Source of the DNA: Chromobacterium subtsugae
Lineage (GTDB): Bacteria > Pseudomonadota > Gammaproteobacteria > Burkholderiales > Chromobacteriaceae
DNA: 64,000 bases
Assembly (NCBI RefSeq): GCF_001676875.1
Contig: NZ_JYKA01000003.1
Span: forward strand, 310,001-374,000
Direction of reading: 5' to 3'
The position numbers and the translations under genes were made by a program. The notes beneath the pieces were generated by a model, which searched no databases, had not been told where the DNA came from, and was given only the letters and a program-made list of their open reading frames with translations. Shown here in pieces: positions 27,359 through 36,407 of this stretch (position 1 is the stretch's first letter; the number at the start of each line of letters is the position of its first letter).

Positions 27359-28434
27359 GCTTCACCTGCCTGTGTCGGGGTGGCGAAAACCCTGGCGCCG
27401 CGCGCCTGCAGCCGCACCGGCTGCCCGACGGCGATTTCCGCCAGCAGCGGGTCGTCGGCCGGCAGCTCGGCGTCGAACTGCTGGCCGGTCAGCTCGCCGC
27501 GGCCCTCCAGCTCGATCCGCGACAGCGCACCCAGCGTCAGGATGCGTTGCACCTCGGCCGGCAAGCCGGCGCCGTCCGCGCCGGGCAGGATGGCCAATTC
27601 GTGCGGGCGCACGAAAGCCTGGACCGCCTGTCCGGGCGCCAGCTGGTGCTCGGCCTCCAGCAGCGATGCGCCCACCGCGATGCCGCCGGCTTGGCTGCGG
27701 CCGGCGAAGCGGTTGGCGCTGCCGAGAAAGCCATAGACGAAGGCGCTGGCCGGCGCGCGGTACACCTCGTCCGGCGCGCCGATCTGCTCCACCTTGCCGT
27801 GGTTCATCAATACCACCCGGTCAGCCACTTCCAGCGCCTCTTCCTGATCGTGGGTGACGAAGATGGAGGTGATGTGCAATTCATCGTGCAGCTTGCGCAG
27901 CCAGCGGCGCAGCTCCTTGCGCACCTTGGCGTCCAGCGCGCCGAACGGCTCGTCCAGCAGCAGCACGCGCGGCTCCACCGCCAGCGCGCGGGCCAGGGCG
28001 ATGCGCTGGCGCTGGCCGCCGGACAGCTGGGCGGGGAAACGGTCGGCCAGCCAATCCAGCTGCACCAGCTCCAGCAGCTCATGCACCTTGCGGGCGATGT
28101 CGGCTTCGGACGGGCGCTCGCGCCGCGGCTTCATCCTCAGGCCGAAGGCGACGTTGTCGAACACGCTCATGTGGCGGAACAGCGCGTAGTGCTGGAACAC
28201 GAAGCCCACCTGGCGTTCGCGCACATGGGTGGCGGAGGCGTCGGCGCCGTCCAGCAACACCTGGCCGGCGTCGGCCTGCTCCAGGCCGGCGATGATGCGC
28301 AGCAGCGTGGTTTTGCCGCAGCCGGACGGGCCCAGCAGCGCCACCAGCTCGCCGCCGGGGAAGTGCAGGCTGACATCGTCCAGCGCGGTGAAGGCGCCGA
28401 AGGCCTTGCGGATATGGTTTACCTGTATGCTCAT
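27355..28434 (-). CDS. cysA: Sulfate/thiosulfate ABC transporter ATPase CysA
   Basis: 359 residues. Walker [10 protein letters not shown], signature [16 protein letters not shown], Walker [13 protein letters not shown], and the H-loop VTHDQEEA are intact. The C-terminal TOBE-like region (about 240-350) is typical of CysA. It energises import of sulfate through CysT-CysW. The start is one base after the cysW stop. Confidence 0.95.
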   Translation of the reverse strand: MSIQVNHIRKAFGAFTALDDVSLHFPGGELVALLGPSGCGKTTLLRIIAGLEQADAGQVLLDGADASATHVRERQVGFVFQHYALFRHMSVFDNVAFGLRMKPRRERPSEADIARKVHELLELVQLDWLADRFPAQLSGGQRQRIALARALAVEPRVLLLDEPFGALDAKVRKELRRWLRKLHDELHITSIFVTHDQEEALEVADRVVLMNHGKVEQIGAPDEVYRAPASAFVYGFLGSANRFAGRSQAGGIAVGASLLEAEHQLAPGQAVQAFVRPHELAILPGADGAGLPAEVQRILTLGALSRIELEGRGELTGQQFDAELPADDPLLAEIAVGQPVRLQARGARVFATPTQAGEA

Positions 28435-28435
28435 C

Positions 28436-29314
28436 TCAGTTTTCCTTGACGCTGCGCCATTCCACCCAGCTTTTCAGCGCCAGCGTGATCAGGGCCAGCA
28501 TGGCCAGCAAGGACGCCACGGCGAAGGCGGCGGCGAAGTTGTATTCGTTGTACAGAATTTCCACGTGCAGCGGCAGGGTGTTGGTTTCGCCGCGGATGTG
28601 GCCGGACACCACCGACACCGCGCCGAACTCGCCCATCGCGCGGGCATTGCTCAGAATGATGCCGTATAGCAGCGCCCAGCGCACATTCGGCAGGGTGACA
28701 TGCCACAGCACCTGCCAGCCGCGCGCACCCAGCACCACCGCGGCTTCCTCTTCCTCGCGGCCTTGCGCTTCCAGCAGCGGGATCAGTTCGCGGGCGACGA
28801 AGGGCACGGTGACGAACAGCGTGGCCAGCACGATGCCGGGCACCGAGAAGATCACCTTCAGCCCGTATTCGGCCAGCCAGCTTCCCAGCCAGCCGTGGTT
28901 GCCGAACACCAGGACGAAAACCAGGCCGGCCACCACCGGCGACACCGAGAACGGCAGGTCGATCAGCGTGATCAGCCATTGTTTGCCGCGGAAGTCGAAG
29001 CGGGTGACCGCCCAGGCCGCGGCCACGCCGAACACCAGGTTGAGCGGCACCGCTATCAATGCCGCCAGCAGGGTGAGGCGCACCGCCGACAGGGCGTCGG
29101 GCTCGGCCAGCGCGGTCAGGTAGGTGCTCCAGCCTTTGGACAGCGCCTCGGCGAACACCACGAACAACGGCAGCAGCAGGAAGACGGCGAAGAAGCCCAG
29201 CGCCAGCGTCAGGATCACGTATTTGACGGCGCGCGATTCGCGGGTGGCGGCGCGGGACTCCAACTGCGCGGCCTTGTCGGACGCCGCGCGCGGATGCGGG
29301 ATGGCGGCGCTCAT
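28436..29314 (-). CDS. cysW: Sulfate ABC transporter permease CysW
   Basis: 292-residue inner membrane permease with six hydrophobic segments and the EAA loop [29 protein letters not shown]. The [19 protein letters not shown] segment is typical of CysW. Overlaps cysT by four bases (ATGA). Confidence 0.94.
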   Translation of the reverse strand: MSAAIPHPRAASDKAAQLESRAATRESRAVKYVILTLALGFFAVFLLLPLFVVFAEALSKGWSTYLTALAEPDALSAVRLTLLAALIAVPLNLVFGVAAAWAVTRFDFRGKQWLITLIDLPFSVSPVVAGLVFVLVFGNHGWLGSWLAEYGLKVIFSVPGIVLATLFVTVPFVARELIPLLEAQGREEEEAAVVLGARGWQVLWHVTLPNVRWALLYGIILSNARAMGEFGAVSVVSGHIRGETNTLPLHVEILYNEYNFAAAFAVASLLAMLALITLALKSWVEWRSVKEN

Positions 29315-30177
29315 CGGCTGCCTCCCGCGCGGCCATGGCGGCGCGCGCTCCAGAACTGCAGGCCGTTGATCGCCAGCAGCAGCAGGAAGGACGCCGCCAG
29401 CATCACCGAGGCGATGGCGGTGGCGCCGGCGTAGTCGAACTGCTCCAGCTTGCTGATGATCATCAGTGGCGTGATTTCCGACACCATGGGGATGTTGCCG
29501 GCGATGAAGATCACCGAGCCGTATTCGCCGACCGCGCGGGCGAAGGCCAGCGCGAAGCCGGTGAGCAGCGCCGGCTGCAGCGCCGGCAGGATCACGTGGC
29601 GGAACACTTGCCAGCGGCGCGCGCCCAGGCAGGCGGCGGCTTCTTCCAGTTCGGTCTCCAGGTCTTCCAGCACCGGCTGCACGGTGCGCACCACGAAGGG
29701 CAGGCCGATGAAGACCAGCGCCACCAGCACGCCCAGCGGGCCGAAGGCCACCTTGACGCCCAGCGGCTCCAGGTATTGCCCCAGCCAGCCGTTGCCGGCG
29801 TACAGCGCGGTCAGCGCGATGCCGGCCACTGCGGTGGGCAGCGCGAACGGCAAGTCCACCAGCGCGTCGACCAGCCGCTTGCCGGGAAAGCGGTAGCGCG
29901 CCAGCGACCAGGCCAGCAGCAGGCCGAACACGCTGTTGACGGCGGCGGCCAGCAAGGCCATGCCGAAGCTCAGCCGGTAGGACGCCAGCACCCGGGGGGC
30001 GGTGGCCGCCTGCCAGAAGCTGTCCCAGGGCTGGCTGCCGGCGCGCAGGATGACGGCGGAAAGCGGAATCAGCACCAGCAGCGACAGGTAGCTCAACGTG
30101 AAGCCCAGCGACAGGCCGAAGCCGGGCAAAACGCGCGGCGGCCGGGCGGCGGGAAGAAGGGCGGGACTGGCTGGCAT
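29311..30177 (-). CDS. cysT: Sulfate ABC transporter permease CysT (CysU)
   Basis: 288-residue permease. It begins PRVLPGFGLSLGFTLSYLSLLVLIPLSAV and has LPFALPTAVAGIALTALY and the EAA loop ELEEAAACLGARRWQVFRHVILPAL, matching CysT. A perfect palindrome lies just before its start. First of four tightly packed genes (cysT-W-A-B). Confidence 0.94.
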   Translation of the reverse strand: MPASPALLPAARPPRVLPGFGLSLGFTLSYLSLLVLIPLSAVILRAGSQPWDSFWQAATAPRVLASYRLSFGMALLAAAVNSVFGLLLAWSLARYRFPGKRLVDALVDLPFALPTAVAGIALTALYAGNGWLGQYLEPLGVKVAFGPLGVLVALVFIGLPFVVRTVQPVLEDLETELEEAAACLGARRWQVFRHVILPALQPALLTGFALAFARAVGEYGSVIFIAGNIPMVSEITPLMIISKLEQFDYAGATAIASVMLAASFLLLLAINGLQFWSARRHGRAGGSR

Positions 30178-30185
30178 GGCGGATT

Positions 30186-30202
30186 CCGGTTCATATAACC
30201 GG
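30186..30202 (-). promoter_or_regulatory. Hairpin in the cysT leader, overlapping its ribosome binding region
   Basis: CCGGTT / AACCGG six-base perfect inverted repeat with a five-base loop, ending eight bases before the cysT start codon region. The only weak Shine-Dalgarno-like GGA lies in the stem, so folding could lower translation. The AT-rich stretch above it holds three TTATTC repeats (30225-30230, 30244-30249, 30255-30260), possible CysB contact points. Confidence 0.35.
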
Positions 30203-30293
30203 ATGAACGATATCTTCGCCAGTCTTATTCTGAAAATAAGTATTTATTCAATGCTTATTCAATATTATGCAAAGAGGAGCGGCGGCCAAACAA

Positions 30294-30321
30294 AACCGCC
30301 CGGCGCGGGCGGCGGGCGGTT
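30294..30321 (-). terminator. Intrinsic terminator or attenuator after sbp
   Basis: AACCGCCCG / CGGGCGGTT stem followed on the minus strand by TTGTTT. It follows sbp by about 20 bases, before cysT, and would partly uncouple the abundant binding protein from the permease genes. Confidence 0.75.
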
Positions 30322-30339
30322 GCGGAAGAGCGCGCGGTT

Positions 30340-31341
30340 TCAGCGGGCGATGATCTGGTCGAACACGCCGCCGTCGGCGAAGTGGACCTTCTGCGCCTTC
30401 TGCCAGCCGCCGAAGGTCTGGTCTATGGTGAACAGCTTCACCTTGCTGAACTGGCCGGCGTACTTGGCCGCCACCTGCGGGTCGCGGGGGCGGTAGTAGT
30501 GTTTGGCGGCCAGGTTCTGGCCTTCCGGGCTGTACAGGTATTTCAGGTAGGCTTCCGCCGCCTTGCGGGTGCCGCGCTTGTCCACCACCTTGTCCACCAC
30601 GCTGACCGGCGGCTCGGCCAGGATGGAGAGGGATGGGGTGACGATGTCGAATTTGTCCGGGCCAAGCTCGCGGGTGGCGAGATAGGCCTCGTTTTCCCAC
30701 GACAGCAGCACGTCGCCGATGCCGCGCTGGGTGAAGGTGATCAGCGAGCCGCGCGCGCCGGAGTCCAGCACCTTGACGTTGCCGTACAGTTTCTTGACGA
30801 AGTCCTTGGCCTTGGCGTCGTTGCCGCCCGGTTGCTTCAGCGCGTAGCCCCAGGCCGCCAGGTAGTTCCAGCGCGCGCCGCCGCCGGTTTTCGGGTTCGG
30901 CGTCACCACTTCCACGCCGGGCTTCACCAAGTCGTTCCAGTCCTTGATGCGCTTGGGATTGCCCTTGCGCACCAGGAACACGATGGTGGACGAATACGGC
31001 GACGCGTTGTTGGGCAGCCGCTGCTGCCAGTTGGGGGCGATGGACTTGGCCTGGCTGGAGATTTCGTCGATGTCGTAGGCCAGCGCCAGCGTCACCACGT
31101 CCGCGTCCAGCCCGTCTATCACCGAGCGCGCCTGCTTGCCGGAGCCGCCGTGCGACTGCTTGATGGTGACGGTTTCGCCGGTCTTGGCCTTCCAGTACTT
31201 GGCGAACGAGGCGTTGAATTCCTGGTACAGCTCGCGCGTCGGATCGTAGGAGACGTTGAGCAGGGTGACGTCGGCAAAAGCGGAGGCGCTGCCGGCGAAC
31301 AGCAGGGCAAGGGCGAGTTGGTGCAAGGGGCGCAGGCGCAT
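30340..31341 (-). CDS. sbp: Periplasmic sulfate-binding protein (Sbp/CysP)
   Basis: 333 residues from [14 protein letters not shown]. The signal peptide cleaves after ASAFA. Mature protein starts [20 protein letters not shown], with [32 protein letters not shown] and [23 protein letters not shown], the hallmark sulfate-binding segments. A start at 31422 is open but adds 27 residues before the signal peptide. Leads the sulfate operon, with a terminator hairpin behind it. Confidence 0.95.
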   Translation of the reverse strand: MRLRPLHQLALALLFAGSASAFADVTLLNVSYDPTRELYQEFNASFAKYWKAKTGETVTIKQSHGGSGKQARSVIDGLDADVVTLALAYDIDEISSQAKSIAPNWQQRLPNNASPYSSTIVFLVRKGNPKRIKDWNDLVKPGVEVVTPNPKTGGGARWNYLAAWGYALKQPGGNDAKAKDFVKKLYGNVKVLDSGARGSLITFTQRGIGDVLLSWENEAYLATRELGPDKFDIVTPSLSILAEPPVSVVDKVVDKRGTRKAAEAYLKYLYSPEGQNLAAKHYYRPRDPQVAAKYAGQFSKVKLFTIDQTFGGWQKAQKVHFADGGVFDQIIAR

Positions 31342-31547
31342 GGCGGTTCCTGTATGGACTTTTTGAATGATCGCCACACTGTGGGGCCGGGCCGGGCGGG
31401 CGGGAACCAAGAAAATCTGCAATGGATATGAGAATTCCAGAAAAGGCGGGCATTTCTGTAAAGCTGATAGCCTTATCAGGAAACAATATATTCCAGCGTC
31501 AAGTCCGGGCCTATATTAGCGCCAGTCCAACTCATCCGGGTCCGGCC

Positions 31548-32423
31548 ATGAAACGATTCAAGCCCGCCAAGCAGCTTCCCCCAGGTTTTTCCCCCGCCGT
31601 CCTCGCTGCCTGCCAGCAGTTCTTGCAGCAGGAGGGGGTGGAGGCCAGGCTGCAGTGGAACGAGCAGGAAGTGTTCGCCAGCTTCGACGGCTGGTGGTTG
31701 AGCAGCAGTTTCTTTCCTCAGGCGCGCCTGCGCGACGATCGCTGTCAATTGCTGCAATATGCCGCCAGGCTGCGTATTTTCGGCCAGTTTGGCCAGGCTT
31801 TGCCGGCCAATTGGCTGTTTGCGATGAATTACGCGGAAAGCAAGGCGGTGGCCTTGCTCAAGCTGATCCGCACCCTGCACCTGGTCAACCATCTGGGCCG
31901 CAACGGCCGCCACCTGCCGCTGCGCATAGACGTGGACCCGCGCATCTGCCACGCCTACAGCGACCGCATCGTCGATTTCACCGCGCGCCTGCTGGAGGTG
32001 CTGGAGTTTCCCGCCCGCCAGGCGCCGCTGCTGCTGTTTCTCAATGACAAGACCAGCGAGTTGGGCTTGTCCTTGCTGCGGCGCTACCGCCAGCTGGGCC
32101 ATCGGGTGGGCCTGGGCGATTTCGGCGAATGCGGCGAGGACCTGCTGCGGTTGTGGCGGCTGGAGCCGGATTTCCTGTCGCTGGCGCCGCGCTTCATGAG
32201 CCGGGCCATCATGTATCCGCAAGTGCGCGACCGCCTGCTGCAACTAGTGCCGCAGCTGGTGGAGCAGGGCTACGCGCTGGCGGTGGAGGACATCGTCTGT
32301 CAGAACATGCTGGGCCTGGCGCAGCAGATGGGCGCCGAGCATCTGTCCGGCCCGCTGCTGTCGGAACGGCTGCGGCGGCAGAAAGCCGCGCAGCTGATGG
32401 ATTTGAATGTCATTAACGCTTAG
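31548..32423 (+). CDS. Degenerate EAL-domain protein
   Basis: 291 residues from MKRFKPAKQLPPG. The alignment to EAL domains is clear but key residues are lost: where EALLR is expected the protein has YAARL (71-75), and DDFG is replaced by GDFG (Gly190, Asp191). The later VEDIV stands in for AEGVE, and HLSGPLLSERL matches the QGY region. An N-terminal extension of about 60 residues precedes the domain. Without the catalytic Glu and Asp it should not cleave c-di-GMP; such proteins may bind c-di-GMP or protein partners. Divergent from sbp; not known to be linked in function. Confidence 0.75.
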   Translation: MKRFKPAKQLPPGFSPAVLAACQQFLQQEGVEARLQWNEQEVFASFDGWWLSSSFFPQARLRDDRCQLLQYAARLRIFGQFGQALPANWLFAMNYAESKAVALLKLIRTLHLVNHLGRNGRHLPLRIDVDPRICHAYSDRIVDFTARLLEVLEFPARQAPLLLFLNDKTSELGLSLLRRYRQLGHRVGLGDFGECGEDLLRLWRLEPDFLSLAPRFMSRAIMYPQVRDRLLQLVPQLVEQGYALAVEDIVCQNMLGLAQQMGAEHLSGPLLSERLRRQKAAQLMDLNVINA

Positions 32424-32488
32424 ACTGTCGCGATTCCAAACCAATTTCACGGCGCCCTGGCTGGGCGGCGTGAACCTAGGGGGCAATC

Positions 32489-32683
32489 GTGGGGAAGTCA
32501 TTGGCAGGTTTTTTTGCCGCGGCGTGCTTGTCCGGCTGCGTGATCGGCAACACCGACGGCTACCGCGACGCGGCGCAATTGCAAAAAACGGCAGATCAGG
32601 CGTTGAAGACGTGCGGCGCGGGCAAGGTCAAGTCGGTCAGCGCTGGCAGCTTCGCCTGCGTGGCCGCTGGCGAGCAGAACTAG
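32489..32683 (+). CDS. Small predicted lipoprotein
   Basis: 64 residues, GTG start. Signal peptide MGKSLAGFFAAACLSGC ends in a lipobox with Cys17. Mature part has two further cysteines (KTCGAGK and FACVA) that could form a disulfide. No family recognised. It ends one base before the GNAT gene and may be co-transcribed with it and the EAL-like gene. Confidence 0.6.
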   Translation: MGKSLAGFFAAACLSGCVIGNTDGYRDAAQLQKTADQALKTCGAGKVKSVSAGSFACVAAGEQN

Positions 32684-32684
32684 C

Positions 32685-33659
32685 ATGGCGGGCGCGACTG
32701 ACAGCCGCGTGGCGGTGCGTTTGTTGAACGCCGCCGATGCCGAAGCCTACCGCGCGGTGCGCATCGCGGCGGCCACTCACGATCCGGCGGCCATCCATGC
32801 CGACGCGGCTGAAATCGCCGCTTTGTCCGATAGCGAGATCGCCGGCCAGATCACGGCTGGCGACACGCAGCGGGCGGTGGGCGCTTTCATCGGCGGCGAG
32901 CTGGCCGGCGTCGCCGCCCTGCGGCGCGACGGCCGCGCCAAGATCCGCCACCGCGCCACGGTGCAGGGCGTGTTCACCCTGCCGGCGCATCGCGGCCAGG
33001 GCGTCGCGCGCGCGTTGCTGCAGGCGTTGCTGGACGAGGCGGCGACGCTGCCGGGGCTGCTGTCGCTGGAGCTGGCGGTGCATGCGGAAAACGCGCCGGC
33101 CAAGGCCTTGTACCAGGCGTTCGGCTTCCGCCGCGTGGGCCTGATTCCCGGCGCGGTCATGCTCGATGGCCGCTGTCTGGACGAAGTGCTGATGCAGCGT
33201 CCGCTGGTTTTCTCATCGTCCGCCGCCGCGCCGGCTTCCATTCCGAACCGCGATGATTACGCCTTGATCGAGGCCGCGCCGGATGTCGACACCTATCGCC
33301 GCCTGCGCGCCGAGTCCGGCCTCAGCCCCAAGACCGAGGAAGCCGCCCGGCTCGGCCTGGCCGGCACCGCGTATGCGGTGCAAGTGCGGTGTGGCGAGGA
33401 GGTGGTTGGCATGGGCCGGCTGATAGGCGACGGCGGCAGCTTCTACCAAGTGGTGGACATCGCGGTGCTGCCGGCGCATCAGGGGCGGGGGCTGGGCAAG
33501 CGCATCATGGCGGCCATCCGCGGCCACATCGACCGCGAATTGCCGGTCAGCGCCTACATCAGCCTGATCGCCGACGGCGACGCCAAGCATTTGTATGCGC
33601 AGTTCGGGTTTGAGCCGACCGCGCCGCGTTCGGAAGGCATGGCGCTGTTCAAGCGCTGA
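32685..33659 (+). CDS. Tandem-GNAT acetyltransferase
   Basis: 324 residues with two GNAT domains in one chain. The first (about 10-165) has the acetyl-CoA motif GVFTLPAHRGQGVARALL and VHAENAPAKALYQAFGFR. The second (about 185-324) has VVDIAVLPAHQGRGLGKRIM and DGDAKHLYAQFGFEP. Both P-loops (Q/RxxGxG/A) look intact, so both could be active. Substrate unknown; the second half resembles small-molecule or aminoglycoside-type N-acetyltransferases in outline only. Confidence 0.85.
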   Translation: MAGATDSRVAVRLLNAADAEAYRAVRIAAATHDPAAIHADAAEIAALSDSEIAGQITAGDTQRAVGAFIGGELAGVAALRRDGRAKIRHRATVQGVFTLPAHRGQGVARALLQALLDEAATLPGLLSLELAVHAENAPAKALYQAFGFRRVGLIPGAVMLDGRCLDEVLMQRPLVFSSSAAAPASIPNRDDYALIEAAPDVDTYRRLRAESGLSPKTEEAARLGLAGTAYAVQVRCGEEVVGMGRLIGDGGSFYQVVDIAVLPAHQGRGLGKRIMAAIRGHIDRELPVSAYISLIADGDAKHLYAQFGFEPTAPRSEGMALFKR

Positions 33660-33663
33660 CCCC

Positions 33664-33690
33664 GCCGCCTGCGGGCGGCATTGTTCTTTG
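33664..33690 (+). terminator. Terminator-like hairpin after the GNAT gene
   Basis: GCCGCC / GGCGGC stem with TGCG loop, followed by ATTGTTCTTT. Starts four bases after the stop. Confidence 0.65.
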
Positions 33691-33812
33691 GGAAAGGCCG
33701 ATTCGATGACGCAATCGAAGTGACGCCGGCGATGTTCGACGCGATGGAGGCGCAGTTCGAGCCGGCCACCGCAGACGAGTTGAACCAGGCTGCGGCGGTC
33801 GCCACCTCTTAG
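33682..33812 (+). other. Short open frame, possible gene remnant
   Basis: In the gap between the GNAT gene and the convergent tetR gene, one frame reads FFGKGRFDDAIEVTPAMFDA and then MEAQFEPATADELNQ to a TAG at 33810-33812 (43 codons from a TTG). It has protein-like composition but no good start signal, and overlaps the terminator tail. Could be a C-terminal fragment of a lost gene or chance. Confidence 0.2.
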
Positions 33813-34471
33813 TCGGCAGACCGCATGCCCTGGTAGCCCAGGCGCGCCGCCGCTCGGATCCAGCCTTGCAGCGCCGCGTCGACGCCGGGCGCGGCCAGTC
33901 CCAGCACTCTTTGCCGCAGCGGCTCGGCAATGGCCATCGCCAGCAGCAGCTCGGCGCAGCTCGCCGGATGATCCACGCGCAGCTGGCCGCGGCGCTGGCG
34001 TTCGGCCAGCCAGTCGGCCAGCAGCGCCGCGCTGCGGCGGATGCCGTGTTGAGCGTACGATTCCAGCGCCTGCTCGCGGCCGGGGAAGTCGTTGCTCAGC
34101 AGTTTGAACATGCCTACCGCCTCCGCCGACAGCACCCGTTCGGCGATGGCCAGCAGCAGCGCTTCCAGCGCATGCGGCAAATCCTTTCCCTCGTCCTCCG
34201 GCGTTTCCACCGCGCGGGCCAGTCCGGCAGTCCAGTCGTCGACGATGGCCGCCAGCAGTTGTTCCCGATTGTCGGCGAAACGGTACACCGTCTTTTTGGC
34301 CACCCCGGCGCGTTTGGCCACCGCCTCTATGCTCAATGCCGGATAGCCATCGTTCAGCAGCAGCGCGGTCGCGGCCTGCAATACCTGATGGCGCAGCGTC
34401 TCTGCGGACAAGGCGGGGCGGCCGCGCGGACGGGCGGGGGCGCGGGGGGGGGAATCAAGCGGACTTGACAT
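33809..34471 (-). CDS. TetR-family repressor next to a PhlG-like hydrolase
   Basis: 220 residues. N-terminal HTH with AKRAGVAKKTVYRFADNREQLLAAI (about 52-76) after a proline-rich lead. The C-terminal ligand domain is of the AcrR type. It is divergent from the PhlG-like gene, with a palindromic operator candidate between. This mirrors the P. fluorescens phlH-phlG arrangement, where PhlH represses phlG until its ligand binds. The ligand here is unknown. Confidence 0.82.
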   Translation of the reverse strand: MSSPLDSPPRAPARPRGRPALSAETLRHQVLQAATALLLNDGYPALSIEAVAKRAGVAKKTVYRFADNREQLLAAIVDDWTAGLARAVETPEDEGKDLPHALEALLLAIAERVLSAEAVGMFKLLSNDFPGREQALESYAQHGIRRSAALLADWLAERQRRGQLRVDHPASCAELLLAMAIAEPLRQRVLGLAAPGVDAALQGWIRAAARLGYQGMRSAD

Positions 34472-34495
34472 GGGTTCTCATGTTGTTTGAATATG

Positions 34496-34512
34496 GAAAC
34501 GTTAACCGTTTC
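34496..34512. promoter_or_regulatory. Candidate TetR operator
   Basis: GAAACG-TTAAC-CGTTTC, a perfect six-base inverted repeat with a five-base centre, located between the divergent tetR and phlG-like starts (25 bases from the tetR start). Size and placement fit a TetR-dimer site controlling both genes. Confidence 0.6.
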
Positions 34513-34566
34513 TTAATTGATCGCGCATTCGCGCGGCCAGAACGGTCAAACAGCGAGGAGTGTACT

Positions 34567-35238
34567 GTGAACGCCCAGAATCGGATATCCAGTCATGACG
34601 AACTACTGTCATCGCGGCCGCTGCCTTTGGAAACCGGCATCCGCCGGCTGGACGACGGCCGGCTGCTGGTGGCGGTGAGAACCGAGCTGCCGGGCTGCGC
34701 CGGCAGGATGCTGGAGTGGTGGTTCAAGTTTTTCGAGACCACCCAGCATATTCGCTGGTGGCATCCGCACGACCATCTCCGGATGCATGGCTGGGACGGG
34801 CGCTGGAAACGAGGCGAGTCCTACATCGGCGCCTGCGTGCGCGCGGAAGAGTCGCTGGGCGACTTTCCGCCGGTCACGGCGACGCTGAAGTTTCACGAGT
34901 CGGAAGATTTTTTCTCGCCCGACGCGCTGGCGCAGGCCAGGCGCGAGCAGAGGGTGTCCGGAGTGGTGTGCGCCCGCATCGCCTTCGGCGACGAGCCCCG
35001 TTTGGCGGCCGATGGCGACCCGCTGGACGGCGAGATGATCCACCTGGCGCGCGACAAGCCGCAGGGCGCGGTGCTGCGCAGCCGCTTCGTGCTGGGCGGA
35101 GAAGCGCCGGTGCCGGACGAGTTGGGCCTGGGGCTGATGCAGCATTGCTACAACGAGTTCAGCAGCCTGGCGCGTTTCCTGCCTTCGCTGTACTACGGCG
35201 AGCACGCCAACGGCGAGAAGGGGCCGCTGGCGTGGTGA
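34567..35238 (+). CDS. DAPG hydrolase (PhlG)-family protein
   Basis: 223 residues from a GTG preceded by GAGGAG; the open frame extends upstream but through the operator. Family marks: MLEWWFKFFETTQHIRWWHPHDHLRMHGW with histidines 66, 68 and 70, and a C-terminal HCYNE (H-x-x-x-E) that corresponds to PhlG's His/Glu zinc ligands. PhlG cleaves the C-C bond of 2,4-diacetylphloroglucinol. No phl biosynthetic genes are visible, so the role may be detoxification of a competitor's phloroglucinol-like compound (inference). Confidence 0.75.
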   Translation: MNAQNRISSHDELLSSRPLPLETGIRRLDDGRLLVAVRTELPGCAGRMLEWWFKFFETTQHIRWWHPHDHLRMHGWDGRWKRGESYIGACVRAEESLGDFPPVTATLKFHESEDFFSPDALAQARREQRVSGVVCARIAFGDEPRLAADGDPLDGEMIHLARDKPQGAVLRSRFVLGGEAPVPDELGLGLMQHCYNEFSSLARFLPSLYYGEHANGEKGPLAW

Positions 35239-35526
35239 AGAGGCGTTCTGCCTTGCCGCTGCGGCTCGCTAATCCAAGTGCGATATGGGCGTGGCTGGTT
35301 TTTTCTATTCTTGTGGCCATCCGGCATGCCACGGCGTAACCGTGTTTAGGGTGACGGGTGTTGCTCAGATGCCGGCAAGTGGTTTTTTTTTGGATGGTTT
35401 GCTCTGGCGGCAGAACATAGAATATCCCCAGGCGATTTTATAGCCGGTTTTTGAATAAAGAGAAGAAACCGAATGGCCGTCGCATGCAGGAATGCCGATG
35501 GCCATTTTTATTTGGATAGGCGTGAA
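35239..35526. other. Intergenic stretch of about 290 bases, AT-richer than surroundings
   Basis: After the phlG-like stop the sequence becomes T-rich (a run of eight T near 35383) and reads through AATAAAGAGAAGAAACC before the lipoprotein start. No RNA gene or strong hairpin recognised. Base composition differs from the flanking core genes, which fits recent acquisition of the next gene. Confidence 0.5.
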
Positions 35527-36273
35527 ATGGAATCGAAAAAATTAGTGTGCGGCGTGATGGCGCTGGTTATCGCGGCGTCCTCGATGAGCGGCTGCTCAAG
35601 CGCGAAGAAACCGCGCAAAAATAAATACCTTGCGCAAGCCAGCAGCGCGGCTGCAATCAAGAATATCGACATCTACTACCATAAAGCGGATTACGGCGTA
35701 ATGGACCTGGGCGGTTCGAGTGGATTGCAAGTGGGAGGTTTGTTCGGCGTAGTAGGCTTGCTGGCGTCTTTGGGAGCCGAGGCAGCCAGCAGGGCGACGG
35801 CGAAGGACAGAACCGTCGCGCGCAGCGAGGAGTTTTCCAAACTGATGAACAGTTTGGATGGCGATAACGATATCGATTTGGCGCAGGCGAAAAAACTGGC
35901 GGACATGCTCACAGCCTCCGGGCGCACCGTGAGGCTGGTGGAGATCAAGCGGCCGCAGGCCGAAAGATTGTTGCTCGACCAAACGCCGAATCTGCCGGAT
36001 AGCGATGAGAACGCCGTGTTGGTGTTGCGGACGACTTTGGGCTATGGAGCGGAGTCCGCCACCGCCTCATACAAGTCGATAGTGGTGACCGAGTATGTGT
36101 TGCAGAAGATAAACGGCGAAGTGGTGCATCGTGGGAAGCAAACGATTCACGACGATGGCCAGACTTATATGACGTTTTCGGGTTTGAAGGAGGCCTACGT
36201 GGAAACCCATCAGGCGCTGGGAAAAGATGCGCAGGCGATCGCCGACAGAATCTTTGCCGCGGTGGTGAAGTAA
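35527..36273 (+). CDS. Predicted lipoprotein of unknown function
   Basis: 248 residues from MESKKLVCGVMALVIAASSMSGC, with Cys23 in the lipobox; AGG lies about ten bases upstream. After a basic stretch (AKKPRKNK) there is a Gly-rich hydrophobic segment (GGLFGVVGLLASLGAEAAS, about 76-94) that could insert in a membrane, then a hydrophilic alpha/beta region ending AIADRIFAAVVK. Codon use is more AT-rich than the neighbours. No family recognised. A ten-base-stem hairpin follows. Confidence 0.7.
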   Translation: MESKKLVCGVMALVIAASSMSGCSSAKKPRKNKYLAQASSAAAIKNIDIYYHKADYGVMDLGGSSGLQVGGLFGVVGLLASLGAEAASRATAKDRTVARSEEFSKLMNSLDGDNDIDLAQAKKLADMLTASGRTVRLVEIKRPQAERLLLDQTPNLPDSDENAVLVLRTTLGYGAESATASYKSIVVTEYVLQKINGEVVHRGKQTIHDDGQTYMTFSGLKEAYVETHQALGKDAQAIADRIFAAVVK

Positions 36274-36281
36274 AGCGTGAA

Positions 36282-36304
36282 GAAGCCGGCCCGCGGCCGG
36301 CTTC
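36282..36304. terminator. Strong hairpin after the lipoprotein gene
   Basis: GAAGCCGGCC / GGCCGGCTTC, ten-base perfect stem with a three-base loop, nine bases after the stop codon. No T-run follows. A second seven-base hairpin, GGCATGG / CCATGCC, lies at 36360-36376 towards the phnM end. Confidence 0.6.
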
Positions 36305-36407
36305 CATCCCTGGGTTCTAGCATTGGCTCACGATGATGGCGGGGCGCCGAGGCGGGCTAGGCATGGCCGCCATGCCGGATTTGCGCATGCCTCAGCCATG
36401 TGAGGGA

